From: Muribaculaceae bacterium
GTDB taxonomy: Bacteria; Bacteroidota; Bacteroidia; Bacteroidales; Muribaculaceae
Assembly (NCBI GenBank): GCA_017427945.1
Contig: JAFRRT010000038.1
Coordinates: 17,785-81,784, forward strand
Direction: 5' to 3'
Length of the DNA: 64,000 nucleotides
Below the pieces are notes generated by a model. It saw nothing but the letters and a program-made list of their open reading frames with translations, ran no database searches and had not been told where the DNA came from. Made by a program: the position numbers and the translations under genes. Positions 43,810 to 52,702 of the stretch are shown piece by piece; positions within the stretch are counted from its first letter, which is position 1; each line of letters opens with the position of its first letter.

Positions 43810-43893
43810 TAATTAACGTTTTTTGTACACTTCACATGGCCAATTTTTCGTGTTGCCTATGTCAATGATAATCAGGCTCTGGGTTTTGGGACG

Positions 43894-43915
43894 TTAAGGA
43901 CTTAAATGTCCTTAA
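43894..43915. repeat. 8-bp inverted repeat between divergent genes
   Basis: TTAAGGAC and GTCCTTAA enclose 6 bases. It lies between two divergent promoters, so it is more likely an operator or RNA hairpin than a terminator. Confidence 0.55.
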
Positions 43916-43977
43916 AGGCGTTATGGGCCTGCTTGAAAAGTGGCAATCAACTACCAATGTGAGAAAATGTCGCAAAT

Positions 43978-43993
43978 GTGAGATAAATCTCAC
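43978..43993. promoter_or_regulatory. Candidate operator of nadE
   Basis: GTGAGATAAATCTCAC is a near-perfect palindrome (7-bp arms) covering the -33 position of the nadE promoter. AATGTGAGA occurs both at its left arm (43975-43983) and 19 bases upstream (43956-43964). Confidence 0.5.
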
Positions 43994-44003
43994 TTATAAT
44001 ACT

Positions 44004-44011
44004 TAACTTTG
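44004..44011 (+). promoter_or_regulatory. -7 promoter box of nadE
   Basis: TAACTTTG followed by CAG, 33 bases before the ATG at 44045. The -33 position is occupied by the palindrome. Confidence 0.6.
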
Positions 44012-44044
44012 CAGGTTAAAACAATTTTTCAAAAATCCATAGGT

Positions 44045-46033
44045 ATGGCAAAGAAGAAGAACCAGGTTGCGGCCGACTACGGCATCGTGCGAGTGGCTGC
44101 TGTTGTGCCTCAGGTCAATGTCGCCGATGTTGACGGCAATGTGAAACATATCATCGAGAATATCGACAAGGCTGTAGCCGCTGGCGTTCATGTGGTTGTG
44201 CTGCCCGAGTTGTGCGTCACGGGTTATACCTGTGCCGACCTGTTCGGCAACGAATTGCTGCTCGACGCTGCCGAGGAAGCGCTGTTGAAACTGTGTGAGC
44301 ATTACAAGGAAACGCCTGTGATGGCTGTCGTCGGCGCTCCGTTGCGCTGCAGCGGCCACCTGTTCAACTGTGCGGTGGTGATCAACCGTGGCGAGTTGTG
44401 GGTAATTCCCAAGACCTACATCCCCAATTACAAGGAGTTTTACGAGAAACGCTGGTTCACCACCAGCAATATCACCGCCATGGCCGGCAAGGAGAGCATT
44501 GTGGTGGGTGGCAGGAGGGTGCCTTTCGGCACGCACATGCTGTTCGAAGCAGGACGTGCCCGTGTGGCCATTGAGGTCTGCGAGGACTTGTGGGTTCCCG
44601 TGCCTCCAAGCAGCATCGCTGCCATCAATGGGGCTAACGTGATTGTGAACCTCTCGGCAAGCAACGAACTCATCGGCAAGCACGCCTACCTGATGGATCT
44701 CATCAAGCACCAGAGCGCACACTGTATTGCCGCCTATGTATATGCTTCGTGTGGCTATGGCGAATCATCGACCGACCTCGTCTTTGGCGGCAACGCCGTG
44801 ATTGCCGAGAACGGCAAAATCTTTGCCGAAGGTCGCCGTTTCGACACGCAGGCGCAGATGTCCATCGCCGATATCGATATCCAGGCCCTTGAGAATGAGC
44901 GCCGCATCAACGGCAGTTTTGCCGATAGCATGGTGCAGATGGGCAACCAGTATGACCACATCCCTATGGCTGTTGCTCCCGTGCTGGATTACGAAAAAGA
45001 GGAGTTGCTGCGCCCCGTGCGCCGCTTGCCCTTTGTGCCTGAAGGCGATGAGCGCTTGACGGCACGCTGCGAGGAAATCATCTCCATCCAGACTCAGGGA
45101 CTAATGCGTCGCCTGGACTTTACCGGCATCCCCACACTGGTGGTGGGCGTCTCGGGCGGCTTGGACTCCACGTTGGCTTTGCTCGTCGCCGTCAAGGCGT
45201 TTGACCGCATGGGCCGTAACCGCAAGGACATCCATGCCATCACGATGCCGGGCTTCGGCACCACCGACCGCACTTATACCAACGCCTGCAACATGGTTCG
45301 CTCGTTGGGTGTGACGCTGCATGAGATTTCTATTGCCAAAGCCGTGACTCAGCATTTCAAGGATATAGACCATGACCCGAAGGTGCATGATGTGACCTAC
45401 GAGAACAGTCAGGCACGTGAGCGCACCCAGATATTGATGGACTTCTCCAACAAGGTAAACGGCCTTGTGCTGGGAACCGGGGATTTGTCGGAGCTGGCTT
45501 TGGGCTGGGCGACCTATAACGGCGACCACATGTCGATGTACAATGTGAATGTGAGCATTCCCAAGACGCTGGTACGCCATCTGGTAAGATGGTTCGCTTC
45601 TGCACTCGACGACGGGACCAAGAAGGGCAAAGCCATCCGTGCCACATTGCTCGATGTGCTTGACACGCCCATCAGTCCCGAGTTGACTCCGGCCTCAAAG
45701 GATGGCACCATCCTGCAGGTGACCGAGGACATCGTGGGCCCCTATGAGTTGCACGACTTCTTCCTGTTCAACATGCTGCGCTATGGCTTCACGCCCGCAA
45801 AACTGTACCTGTTGGCACGCAAAGCCTTCAAGGGAGAATATGACAATGCCACGATTAAAAAGTGGCTGCGTGTATTCTGTAAGCGTTTCTTCGCCCAGCA
45901 GTTCAAGCGTTCGTGTCTGCCCGACGGTCCCAAGGTGGGTAGCGTGTCGTTGTCGCCGCGTGGCGACTGGCGCATGCCCAGCGACGCCTCGTCAAGGCTG
46001 TGGATAGCTCAATGCGACAATTTGCCCGAATAA
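44045..46033 (+). CDS. nadE: Glutamine-dependent NAD(+) synthase
   Basis: ATG 44045 gives MAKKKNQVAADYGIVRVAAV. The 662-residue enzyme has an N-terminal nitrilase-type glutaminase domain (about 10-300). It carries Glu in VVLPELCVTGYTCADLFG, Lys in IPKTYIPNYKEFYEKRWF and the nucleophile Cys in AIEVCEDLW. The C-terminal synthetase domain (about 340-640) has the ATP loop GVSGGLDSTLALL and GTGDLSELALGWATYNGD. It amidates nicotinic acid adenine dinucleotide to NAD. It stands alone behind a promoter with a palindromic site. Confidence 0.95.
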   Translation: MAKKKNQVAADYGIVRVAAVVPQVNVADVDGNVKHIIENIDKAVAAGVHVVVLPELCVTGYTCADLFGNELLLDAAEEALLKLCEHYKETPVMAVVGAPLRCSGHLFNCAVVINRGELWVIPKTYIPNYKEFYEKRWFTTSNITAMAGKESIVVGGRRVPFGTHMLFEAGRARVAIEVCEDLWVPVPPSSIAAINGANVIVNLSASNELIGKHAYLMDLIKHQSAHCIAAYVYASCGYGESSTDLVFGGNAVIAENGKIFAEGRRFDTQAQMSIADIDIQALENERRINGSFADSMVQMGNQYDHIPMAVAPVLDYEKEELLRPVRRLPFVPEGDERLTARCEEIISIQTQGLMRRLDFTGIPTLVVGVSGGLDSTLALLVAVKAFDRMGRNRKDIHAITMPGFGTTDRTYTNACNMVRSLGVTLHEISIAKAVTQHFKDIDHDPKVHDVTYENSQARERTQILMDFSNKVNGLVLGTGDLSELALGWATYNGDHMSMYNVNVSIPKTLVRHLVRWFASALDDGTKKGKAIRATLLDVLDTPISPELTPASKDGTILQVTEDIVGPYELHDFFLFNMLRYGFTPAKLYLLARKAFKGEYDNATIKKWLRVFCKRFFAQQFKRSCLPDGPKVGSVSLSPRGDWRMPSDASSRLWIAQCDNLPE

Positions 46034-46100
46034 GGTTTTTTTAACGATGGTTGGCGGATTGTGGCATTGAAATTGCACAGGTCGGTTTCTAAATGAGCAG

Positions 46101-49100
46101 ATGAACATACCAAGGGGGACATATAACGTATTGCGCAGCGTGGTGGTTACCGCGCTTGTGGCGTTTGTCGCCCTGTTCGCTTCGGCCTACCTGTTGCTCA
46201 TCTCGCCGTCCGTGCAGGAACGCCTGTGCCGTGAAGGAGAAAAGGCGTTGAGCGAGTTTCTTCATACCACAGTCGATATCGGGTCGGTGTCTGTTTCGCC
46301 GTTTAATCAGTTGGAACTCAAGGATGTGCTCATCAATGACCAGCAGGGCGATTCCCTGTTGACCATCGACAAGTTGGGAGCCGGTATCAGCCTCAAAGAT
46401 CTGATTGCCGACGGTCGCATTGTGGTCACCTATGGCGAGATTATGGGCCTCAACGGTCATGTGACCCGTCTCGACAAGGCCAGTCCCACCAACATGCAGT
46501 TCATCATTGACGCGTTCAAGCCCAAGGATGACAAGCCGCCCAAGCCATTTGACGTGCAAGTCAAAACGGTGGTGATGCGGCAGTCGGCCCTCACCTATGA
46601 TGTGCTGGACCAGCCTCGTCGGCCTGGACGTTGCGACTTCAATCACTTGTCGGTGAGCAACCTGCGAGCCGATTTGACCCTCCCGCAGCTCAAAAACAAT
46701 GACTTTGACATCCGCATCAAGCGCCTGTCCTTTGACGAGGCAAGCGGCTTGTCGCTCAAGCGGCTGTCAACAGATGTCCATATCACCGACAATGCCTTGG
46801 ATGTCACCGACTTCAGGATGCAATTGCCGAGCAGTGACATTCGCCTGGATGACATTCGTTTAGAGTACAGCTCCCTCAAGACCTTGGGCGATGAACTCGC
46901 ACGCAAGGCGATTTGTGTAAGTACCCCGGGCAGCACTATCACTCCTGCCGATTTGGCTGCGTTTGCTCCCCAACTCAAGCAGTTCCGCGAACCCATGAAG
47001 GTCGTCGCCACCGTGATTAAAGACGGTAACCGCATCGAGGCTCCTGTGCTGAACGTTCACTCCAAAGATGGCGGCTTGTCGCTTGTCGCCCGTGGCGGTG
47101 CCACCTTGCCGAACACTGGCGGTTACTCTTCGTTGGACTTCGACTACATCAACCTTGACGCGAATGCTTCCACCTTGTCGAGCCTTACCAGCGTCATCAA
47201 TACGCTGTCGCCTCAAGCCAGGGGTATTATCTCAAGATGCGGCAATGTGGCCGTTGACGGTGAACTGCACGCCACGCCGTCCATCGTGAATTTTAACGGA
47301 CATGTGGGTACCTCGTTAGGCAATGCCGACATGAACGGCAAGTTTGCCAAGCAGCAAGGTGCCAGCAGGTTCACTGGTCATATCAAGACCGACGGACTGC
47401 AGCTGGGAACACTGCTTGACAAACGTGACATGCTGGATCAGATTGCCATGGACGCGACGGTTGATGCCACACTCCAGAACAATGACGTCTCGGGCCACCT
47501 TGAAGGCAGCATCCCCTTTGTTGACTTCAAGGGGACACGTTACCACGACATCATCGCCAACGTCGATAAACGTGGCAATGATTTTGAAGGAATGGTGTCG
47601 ATGAACGACCCCAACGGCATGGTGCACATCGCAGGCACGGCCGATTTGCGAGGTCCTGACTCCAAATGTGAACTCAACGTCAACGCCCAGGGCGTGAACC
47701 TGGCGCGGTTGGGACTGCTCAAGAATTACCAGGGTCATAACTTGTCGGTGAATGCCTCGGTTGGCATCTGGGGCAACTCGTTGGAAAACATGACGGGCAA
47801 CATCCAGCTTGACGACTTAGCCTTCGTCGATAGCAAGGGTGAAGGTCTGCATGTCAACAATCTCCAGTTGAATGCCGACAATGCCGACAGGAATTTCGAG
47901 AAAATCATCAACATCGTCAGCGACCATGTGACAGGCTCGGTCATCGGCCAGTTCGATTTCAAGACGCTGGTGCCCTCGTTGAAGCACATGCTGGTACAGA
48001 CTTTCCCGTTGTATTTCGGCGATTATGCCCAGTACTCTCACGATGGCCTGCCCAATGACCTGGAATTTGAATTTGTCGTAAATCCCGACGAGGAATTCAA
48101 CAAACTCCTCAAATTGCCGTTCTCGCCGTTTATGTCCTACAAGATCAATGGCAATGTGCTGGAGAGCCAGAACACGTTCAATGTGGCCATCGATATGCCC
48201 TTTGTGCGTCAGGGCGGCAAAATCATCAGGGGTACCAACATCGACCTGACGCTTGACAGCCTGTCCAATGAAGTGACCATGGCGGTTCAGTCGGCCTTCT
48301 CGGTCAAGAACGACAAGCAAATCGATTTCAAGGTGCTCGCCAAGGGTATGGATAACCGCATCAACACTGACCTTGTGTGGGAGGTGAACGGTGACAACCC
48401 GGCACAGCCGCTGCGTACTTTCAACGGAGAGTTTAAACTGAGTGCACTGCTCGACCGTGGCGATAACGGCAAACTCAAGGCCGATGTGGATGTCCTGCCG
48501 TCGCAGATGGTGGTCAATGACACCGTCTGGAACATCGACAAGGGACAGATCGCCATTGATGACGGCGTGATAACGGTCAATAACCTTGCCGGTGGGCATG
48601 ACGAGCAGTTTATCCGCATCAACGGCACCGTTTCCAAAGATCCTCTTGAGGAGCTTTGCCTGGAACTGAACGACGTGAACCTTGATTATGTTTTCGAGAC
48701 ACTCAATATCGATAACGTGAGCTTCGGCGGCAGGGCTACGAGTAAGATTTATGCCAGTGACCTGTTGTCGGGTGCTCCGCGGCTCTATACTCCGAGCCTG
48801 TTTATCCAGAAGATATCCTACAACGGGGCTGTGATGGGTGACATCGACATCAAGGCCAACTTTGATAACGAAACCAAGGGCATCAAGATTGATGCCGACA
48901 TCTCGCAGGCCAACGGCCTCCACAGCATGATTGACGGTGGCATCTATGTCGCCGACGACTCGCTTGACCTCATCTTCAATGCTGACCATGCCAACGTGGC
49001 TTTTCTCAAGCCCTATATGGCGGCGTTCACAGGAGATGTGCAGGGAGAGATGTCGGGTGAAGCCAGGCTGTTCGGCAATTTCCACACAATCAATCTCGAG

Positions 49101-50750
49101 GCCGACTTGATGGTCGATACGTTGAGCTTCCTCATCGACTATGTGAACTGCTACTATACGGCATCGAACGTGCCGCTTCACATCATCCCCGACTATATCG
49201 CCTTTAATGATATACCGATTCATGACCGCGACGGCCATGAGGCACGGCTGGGTGGCTGGCTCAAGCATGATGCCTTCCACAAGCCTGAATTTAACTTTGC
49301 CATCACGGGGGCGAAGGATTTCCTGAGCTATGACACCAATCCGTCCATCAATCCCAGATTCTACGGCACGGTGTACGGCAATGGCGCATGTTTTGTCGAG
49401 GGTGGGCCTGGCATCGTGAACATCAGGGTGAACATGACTTCGGCGCCACGTAGCAAATTTACCTTTGTGATGACCGACAGCGAGCAGGCAGGTGACTATA
49501 ATTTCATTACTTTCCGTGACCGTGATGCGACTCCCGAACCACAGTCGCAGCAGCCGCTGACTACCAAGATGCTGCTTGAGCAGCTGCGGCAGTCCAAGCA
49601 ATTGGCCAATGAGCAGCAGGAAGAGCCTTCCGAGTCCAGTGCCTACACCATCGACCTGCAGGGTACGGTTACGCCCGATTTGGCGCTCACCGTGATCATG
49701 GATCCCAAGGGCGGCGACCACATCAATGCAACGGGCAACGGTAACCTGCGCTTTACCTACAACAATAACGATGAATATGAAGCCTACGGCCGTTACACTC
49801 TTGATAAAGGAACCTATAACTTCACGCTTCAAGACCTGATTATCAAGGACTTTACCATTCGCGACGGCAGCAGTATCAGTTTCCAGGGTGACCCCTATGC
49901 CGCAGCGCTTGACATTGAAGCCGTTTACTCGCTTAACGCCAACATCCGTGACTTGGTTGAGTCTTACGGCGAAGATTTTGACATAAAGCGTCCTAATGTG
50001 CCCGTCCATGCCTTGTTGCGCGCCAAAGGCATTATCAGCCAGCCGGACATCTCGTTCGACTTGGAATTCCCGTCGCTTGCCACCGACACTTATCAAAAGG
50101 TGAAGAGTATTATCAGCACCGATGATATGATGAACCGTCAGATCATTTACCTGTTGGCGCTCAACCGCTTCTACACGCCTGAATACTTGGGTGGCTCCAA
50201 TAACCAGAACGAATTCCTCACGTCGGTGGCTTCCTCGACCATTGCGGGCCAGTTGAGCAATATATTGGGCAAGATGGCCGATAATCTATCTATCGCGCCC
50301 AACTTCCGCGCCGACAATGGCTTCAGCGATGTGGAGGTGGATCTGGCGCTCTCCAGCCAGTTGCTCAACAACAGGCTGCTGCTCAACGGCAACTTCGGTT
50401 ATCGAGACAATACCTACGACAACACCAATACCAACTTCATCGGAGATTTTGATCTGGAGTATTTGCTCAACAGCAAGGGAACTATCCGCTTGAAGGCTTA
50501 TAACCACTTCAATGACCAGAGGTATTACCGTGATTTGAAGTCCCCCACCACCCAGGGTGTGGGTATCGTCTGGAAGCATGACTTCGACAAGCCGCAGCTC
50601 AAGGGTAAGAATGAGCAACAGGAGATTGACAGTATTCCTCGACGCGAAATACCCACCGACCAGAGACATGACACCAGCAGTGTGCGTCAGCCGGTTCCCA
50701 TGGTGACCATCCGTCCCGTTCAACCCACTAAACCAACAACCGAAGAATGA
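46101..50750 (+). CDS. tamB: TamB-like translocation/assembly protein (AsmA-like, DUF490)
   Basis: The 1549-residue protein has one N-terminal membrane helix (VVVTALVAFVALFASAYLLL). A very long repetitive beta-strand region follows, starting VDIGSVSVSPFNQLELKDVL, which is typical of AsmA-like bridge proteins. The C-terminal DUF490/TamB domain spans about 1150-1480 (LDLQGTVTPDLALTVIMDPK-like strands and GTYNFTLQDLIIKDFTIRDG). Such proteins span the periplasm and carry phospholipids or help insert outer-membrane proteins. A proline-rich tail of about 60 residues is an addition. The DUF4421 gene overlaps its stop by an ATGA, so they are coupled. Confidence 0.9.
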   Translation: MNIPRGTYNVLRSVVVTALVAFVALFASAYLLLISPSVQERLCREGEKALSEFLHTTVDIGSVSVSPFNQLELKDVLINDQQGDSLLTIDKLGAGISLKDLIADGRIVVTYGEIMGLNGHVTRLDKASPTNMQFIIDAFKPKDDKPPKPFDVQVKTVVMRQSALTYDVLDQPRRPGRCDFNHLSVSNLRADLTLPQLKNNDFDIRIKRLSFDEASGLSLKRLSTDVHITDNALDVTDFRMQLPSSDIRLDDIRLEYSSLKTLGDELARKAICVSTPGSTITPADLAAFAPQLKQFREPMKVVATVIKDGNRIEAPVLNVHSKDGGLSLVARGGATLPNTGGYSSLDFDYINLDANASTLSSLTSVINTLSPQARGIISRCGNVAVDGELHATPSIVNFNGHVGTSLGNADMNGKFAKQQGASRFTGHIKTDGLQLGTLLDKRDMLDQIAMDATVDATLQNNDVSGHLEGSIPFVDFKGTRYHDIIANVDKRGNDFEGMVSMNDPNGMVHIAGTADLRGPDSKCELNVNAQGVNLARLGLLKNYQGHNLSVNASVGIWGNSLENMTGNIQLDDLAFVDSKGEGLHVNNLQLNADNADRNFEKIINIVSDHVTGSVIGQFDFKTLVPSLKHMLVQTFPLYFGDYAQYSHDGLPNDLEFEFVVNPDEEFNKLLKLPFSPFMSYKINGNVLESQNTFNVAIDMPFVRQGGKIIRGTNIDLTLDSLSNEVTMAVQSAFSVKNDKQIDFKVLAKGMDNRINTDLVWEVNGDNPAQPLRTFNGEFKLSALLDRGDNGKLKADVDVLPSQMVVNDTVWNIDKGQIAIDDGVITVNNLAGGHDEQFIRINGTVSKDPLEELCLELNDVNLDYVFETLNIDNVSFGGRATSKIYASDLLSGAPRLYTPSLFIQKISYNGAVMGDIDIKANFDNETKGIKIDADISQANGLHSMIDGGIYVADDSLDLIFNADHANVAFLKPYMAAFTGDVQGEMSGEARLFGNFHTINLEADLMVDTLSFLIDYVNCYYTASNVPLHIIPDYIAFNDIPIHDRDGHEARLGGWLKHDAFHKPEFNFAITGAKDFLSYDTNPSINPRFYGTVYGNGACFVEGGPGIVNIRVNMTSAPRSKFTFVMTDSEQAGDYNFITFRDRDATPEPQSQQPLTTKMLLEQLRQSKQLANEQQEEPSESSAYTIDLQGTVTPDLALTVIMDPKGGDHINATGNGNLRFTYNNNDEYEAYGRYTLDKGTYNFTLQDLIIKDFTIRDGSSISFQGDPYAAALDIEAVYSLNANIRDLVESYGEDFDIKRPNVPVHALLRAKGIISQPDISFDLEFPSLATDTYQKVKSIISTDDMMNRQIIYLLALNRFYTPEYLGGSNNQNEFLTSVASSTIAGQLSNILGKMADNLSIAPNFRADNGFSDVEVDLALSSQLLNNRLLLNGNFGYRDNTYDNTNTNFIGDFDLEYLLNSKGTIRLKAYNHFNDQRYYRDLKSPTTQGVGIVWKHDFDKPQLKGKNEQQEIDSIPRREIPTDQRHDTSSVRQPVPMVTIRPVQPTKPTTEE

Positions 50751-51934
50751 TGAAGAGGGTGTTGGCATTATTGGTGTGGGCGTTGCTTGGATGCTTGGTG
50801 TCGGTCGCCGATGAGGACCCTGACCTGCCGCTCCTGCCAACCACCCCGCCATCACTTGCCGACAGTGTCGTCGTGGCGCTCGATAGCGTGGTACAAGATT
50901 TGGAAATGGAGGGTGATGCGCTCAGTAGCAACTGGAAACGACGCATCTTCCGCAAGGGTTGGAGCATCAATGACACGTCGATTGTCTATCCGCGAGCGCT
51001 GGATTTTGGCGTCAGAACTTACCGCTGGCTCAACTATGCGCTCAATTATTATGATACGGCCTATGTAGTCAATCCGGGTAAGACCAGCGGCAAGAAGTGG
51101 AAAATCATGCTCAAGAATGACAACTGGATTGACTTCTACTCGGGACACTTGAGCCAGTGGAAATCCTATGTGCAGATGAACAGCGATGTCACATCTCTCT
51201 TTGGCTTCCAGATTTGCGGCATGGGGCTCAGTTTTACCTATATGATTAATGCGCGTGACCTGTTGGCGGGTAAGTTCATCCGCAACCGCCGCCTCCAGTT
51301 CTCGTTTACCACGTCACGCATCTTTATCGAAGCCTATTACCGCAAGCATGACCAGAGTACCTTGCACCTGAATTGGCTGGGAAAGTGGCATGGTAGCGAG
51401 ATCTTTTCGGGACTCAAGCGCGAGAGTTATGGCTTTGACGCTTACTACATCTTTAACCATACTCATTACTCGCAGGCGGCGGCCTACTGCTTCTCCAAGT
51501 ATCAGAAACGCAGTTCTGGCTCCCTGCTCGCCGGCATCTATGCAAGTCATCAGGACGTGGTGATGGACATGAGCATGCTCAGCGACGAATTGAAAAAATA
51601 CCTCCCCGACGAAGTGACCGATTACCGCTTCCGTTACCGTGATATCGGCTTCCTTTTTGGCTATGGTTACAGTTGGGTGTTCCATCACGGCTGGTTGTAC
51701 AACATCACTTTTGCGCCAAGCATCGGTTACCGCCACAGCTTCCCCAACTCCATCGAAGGCAAGAAATCACTGATGTCCACCAATCTTACGGCCAAGATGG
51801 CGCTGGTGCGCACAGCGGGCAACTTCTTCTATGCCTTTAATCTTAACCATGAGGGCCACTGGTACCAGAGTCGCCAGCACAGCTTCTACAACAGTTACAG
51901 CAACTTTGACCTCACCGCCGGTTTCCGCTTCTAA
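50747..51934 (+). CDS. DUF4421 family outer-membrane-like protein
   Basis: The 395-residue protein has a signal peptide (VLALLVWALLGCLVSVADED). Its mature part starts with an acidic, serine-rich stretch. The rest is rich in aromatic alternating strands (LDFGVRTYRWLNYALNYYDT, VNPGKTSGKKWKIMLKND) and ends YSNFDLTAGFRF, a typical C-terminal outer-membrane beta strand. This matches the DUF4421 family, of unknown function. Its start overlaps the tamB stop, so it may work with TamB at the outer membrane, an inference from coupling only. Confidence 0.8.
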   Translation: MMKRVLALLVWALLGCLVSVADEDPDLPLLPTTPPSLADSVVVALDSVVQDLEMEGDALSSNWKRRIFRKGWSINDTSIVYPRALDFGVRTYRWLNYALNYYDTAYVVNPGKTSGKKWKIMLKNDNWIDFYSGHLSQWKSYVQMNSDVTSLFGFQICGMGLSFTYMINARDLLAGKFIRNRRLQFSFTTSRIFIEAYYRKHDQSTLHLNWLGKWHGSEIFSGLKRESYGFDAYYIFNHTHYSQAAAYCFSKYQKRSSGSLLAGIYASHQDVVMDMSMLSDELKKYLPDEVTDYRFRYRDIGFLFGYGYSWVFHHGWLYNITFAPSIGYRHSFPNSIEGKKSLMSTNLTAKMALVRTAGNFFYAFNLNHEGHWYQSRQHSFYNSYSNFDLTAGFRF

Positions 51935-51958
51935 GCTGTTTTAATAGGTCCAATAGGT

Positions 51959-51978
51959 CCTATAAGTCTTATAGGGCT
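51959..51978. repeat. Palindromic repeat on the left flank of the four-helix-bundle gene
   Basis: CCTATAAGTCTTATAGG (51959-51975) is a palindrome with 8-bp arms. ATAAGTCTTATAGGGCT (51962-51978) recurs in inverted orientation on the right side of the gene with 15 of 17 bases the same. It could also serve as a terminator for the tamB transcript. Confidence 0.75.
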
Positions 51979-51997
51979 TATAATTAAGAAATATTTG

Positions 51998-52011
51998 TTC
52001 TAGGTCTAGAA
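51998..52011. promoter_or_regulatory. Candidate operator of the four-helix-bundle gene
   Basis: TTCTAGGTCTAGAA is a perfect palindrome with 6-bp arms and covers the expected -33 position of the gene's promoter. Confidence 0.4.
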
Positions 52012-52028
52012 GTCTCGTCATTTTGTAT

Positions 52029-52036
52029 TAATTTTG
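52029..52036 (+). promoter_or_regulatory. -7 promoter box of the four-helix-bundle gene
   Basis: TAATTTTG followed by CAA, 48 bases before the ATG at 52085. Confidence 0.5.
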
Positions 52037-52084
52037 CAACGGCTATGGGCCATTCAGCGTGTATTAAACAACAAGTGTTTTTTT

Positions 52085-52642
52085 ATGGGTAATAATGATT
52101 TTTTGCCTCAACGAGGCAACTATCTGGGTTTGATTGCATTCCAAAAGGCGGAGTGCATTTATGATGTTACTTATTATTTTGCCCATCATTTTTTTCAGCG
52201 TGGCGACCGCACGATTGATCAGATGGTGCAGGCAGCCCGAAGTGGTAAACAGAATATCGCTGAAGGTTGCACCGACTCTACCATGTCACGGGAAATGGAG
52301 CTCAAATTGTTGAATGTGGCCGTTGGGAGTTTAAACGAATTGTTGGAAGACTATCATGATTACTTGCGTGTGCATGATTTACCTGTATGGTCGGTTGACA
52401 GCGAAAAGGGAATTCAATGCCGTCAGGTATGCATGAAGCATAACGACAGCGCCTATTATCGTGAGGCCATCAAGATAAGAGGGGATGAAGCAATCGCTAA
52501 TATTGCTATCACGCTTATTCATCAGTGCGACACCTTGCTTCGCAAGTTGATGGAGCACTGTAAGAAGGATTTTCTAATTCATGGCGGTTCACGGGAAGAA
52601 ATGTCTCGTGCTCGCTCCAATTACCGTAAGAAAAATAAATGA
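52085..52642 (+). CDS. Four-helix-bundle (S23-like) protein with suffix domain
   Basis: ATG 52085 gives MGNNDFLPQRGNYLGLIAFQ. The 185-residue protein shows the features of four-helix-bundle proteins related to the 23S rRNA intervening-sequence product: FQKAECIYDVTYYFAHHFFQ, DQMVQAARSGKQNIAEGC, and a long helix MELKLLNVAVGSLNELLEDY. An added C-terminal part ends in a basic helix (SRARSNYRKKNK) that could contact nucleic acid. The cellular role of these proteins is unknown; relatives include the accessory protein Avd of diversity-generating retroelements. The gene sits between inverted palindromic repeats. Confidence 0.8.
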   Translation: MGNNDFLPQRGNYLGLIAFQKAECIYDVTYYFAHHFFQRGDRTIDQMVQAARSGKQNIAEGCTDSTMSREMELKLLNVAVGSLNELLEDYHDYLRVHDLPVWSVDSEKGIQCRQVCMKHNDSAYYREAIKIRGDEAIANIAITLIHQCDTLLRKLMEHCKKDFLIHGGSREEMSRARSNYRKKNK

Positions 52643-52661
52643 CATTTTTATAGGCCCTATG

Positions 52662-52678
52662 AGCCCTATATAACTTAT
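52662..52678. repeat. Palindromic repeat on the right flank of the four-helix-bundle gene
   Basis: AGCCCTATATAACTTAT is the inverted counterpart (15 of 17) of 51962-51978. Related CCCTAT and TATAA words fill 52650-52683. Confidence 0.7.
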
Positions 52679-52702
52679 AAGCCTAATTTTTTAAAAAAAA
52701 CA

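Noticed and set aside
47817-50096. Very long open frame (759 codons) on the minus strand
   Set aside because: It is antisense to tamB, whose TamB/AsmA features are clear. The frame shows no domain, and long shadow frames are common opposite such codon usage.
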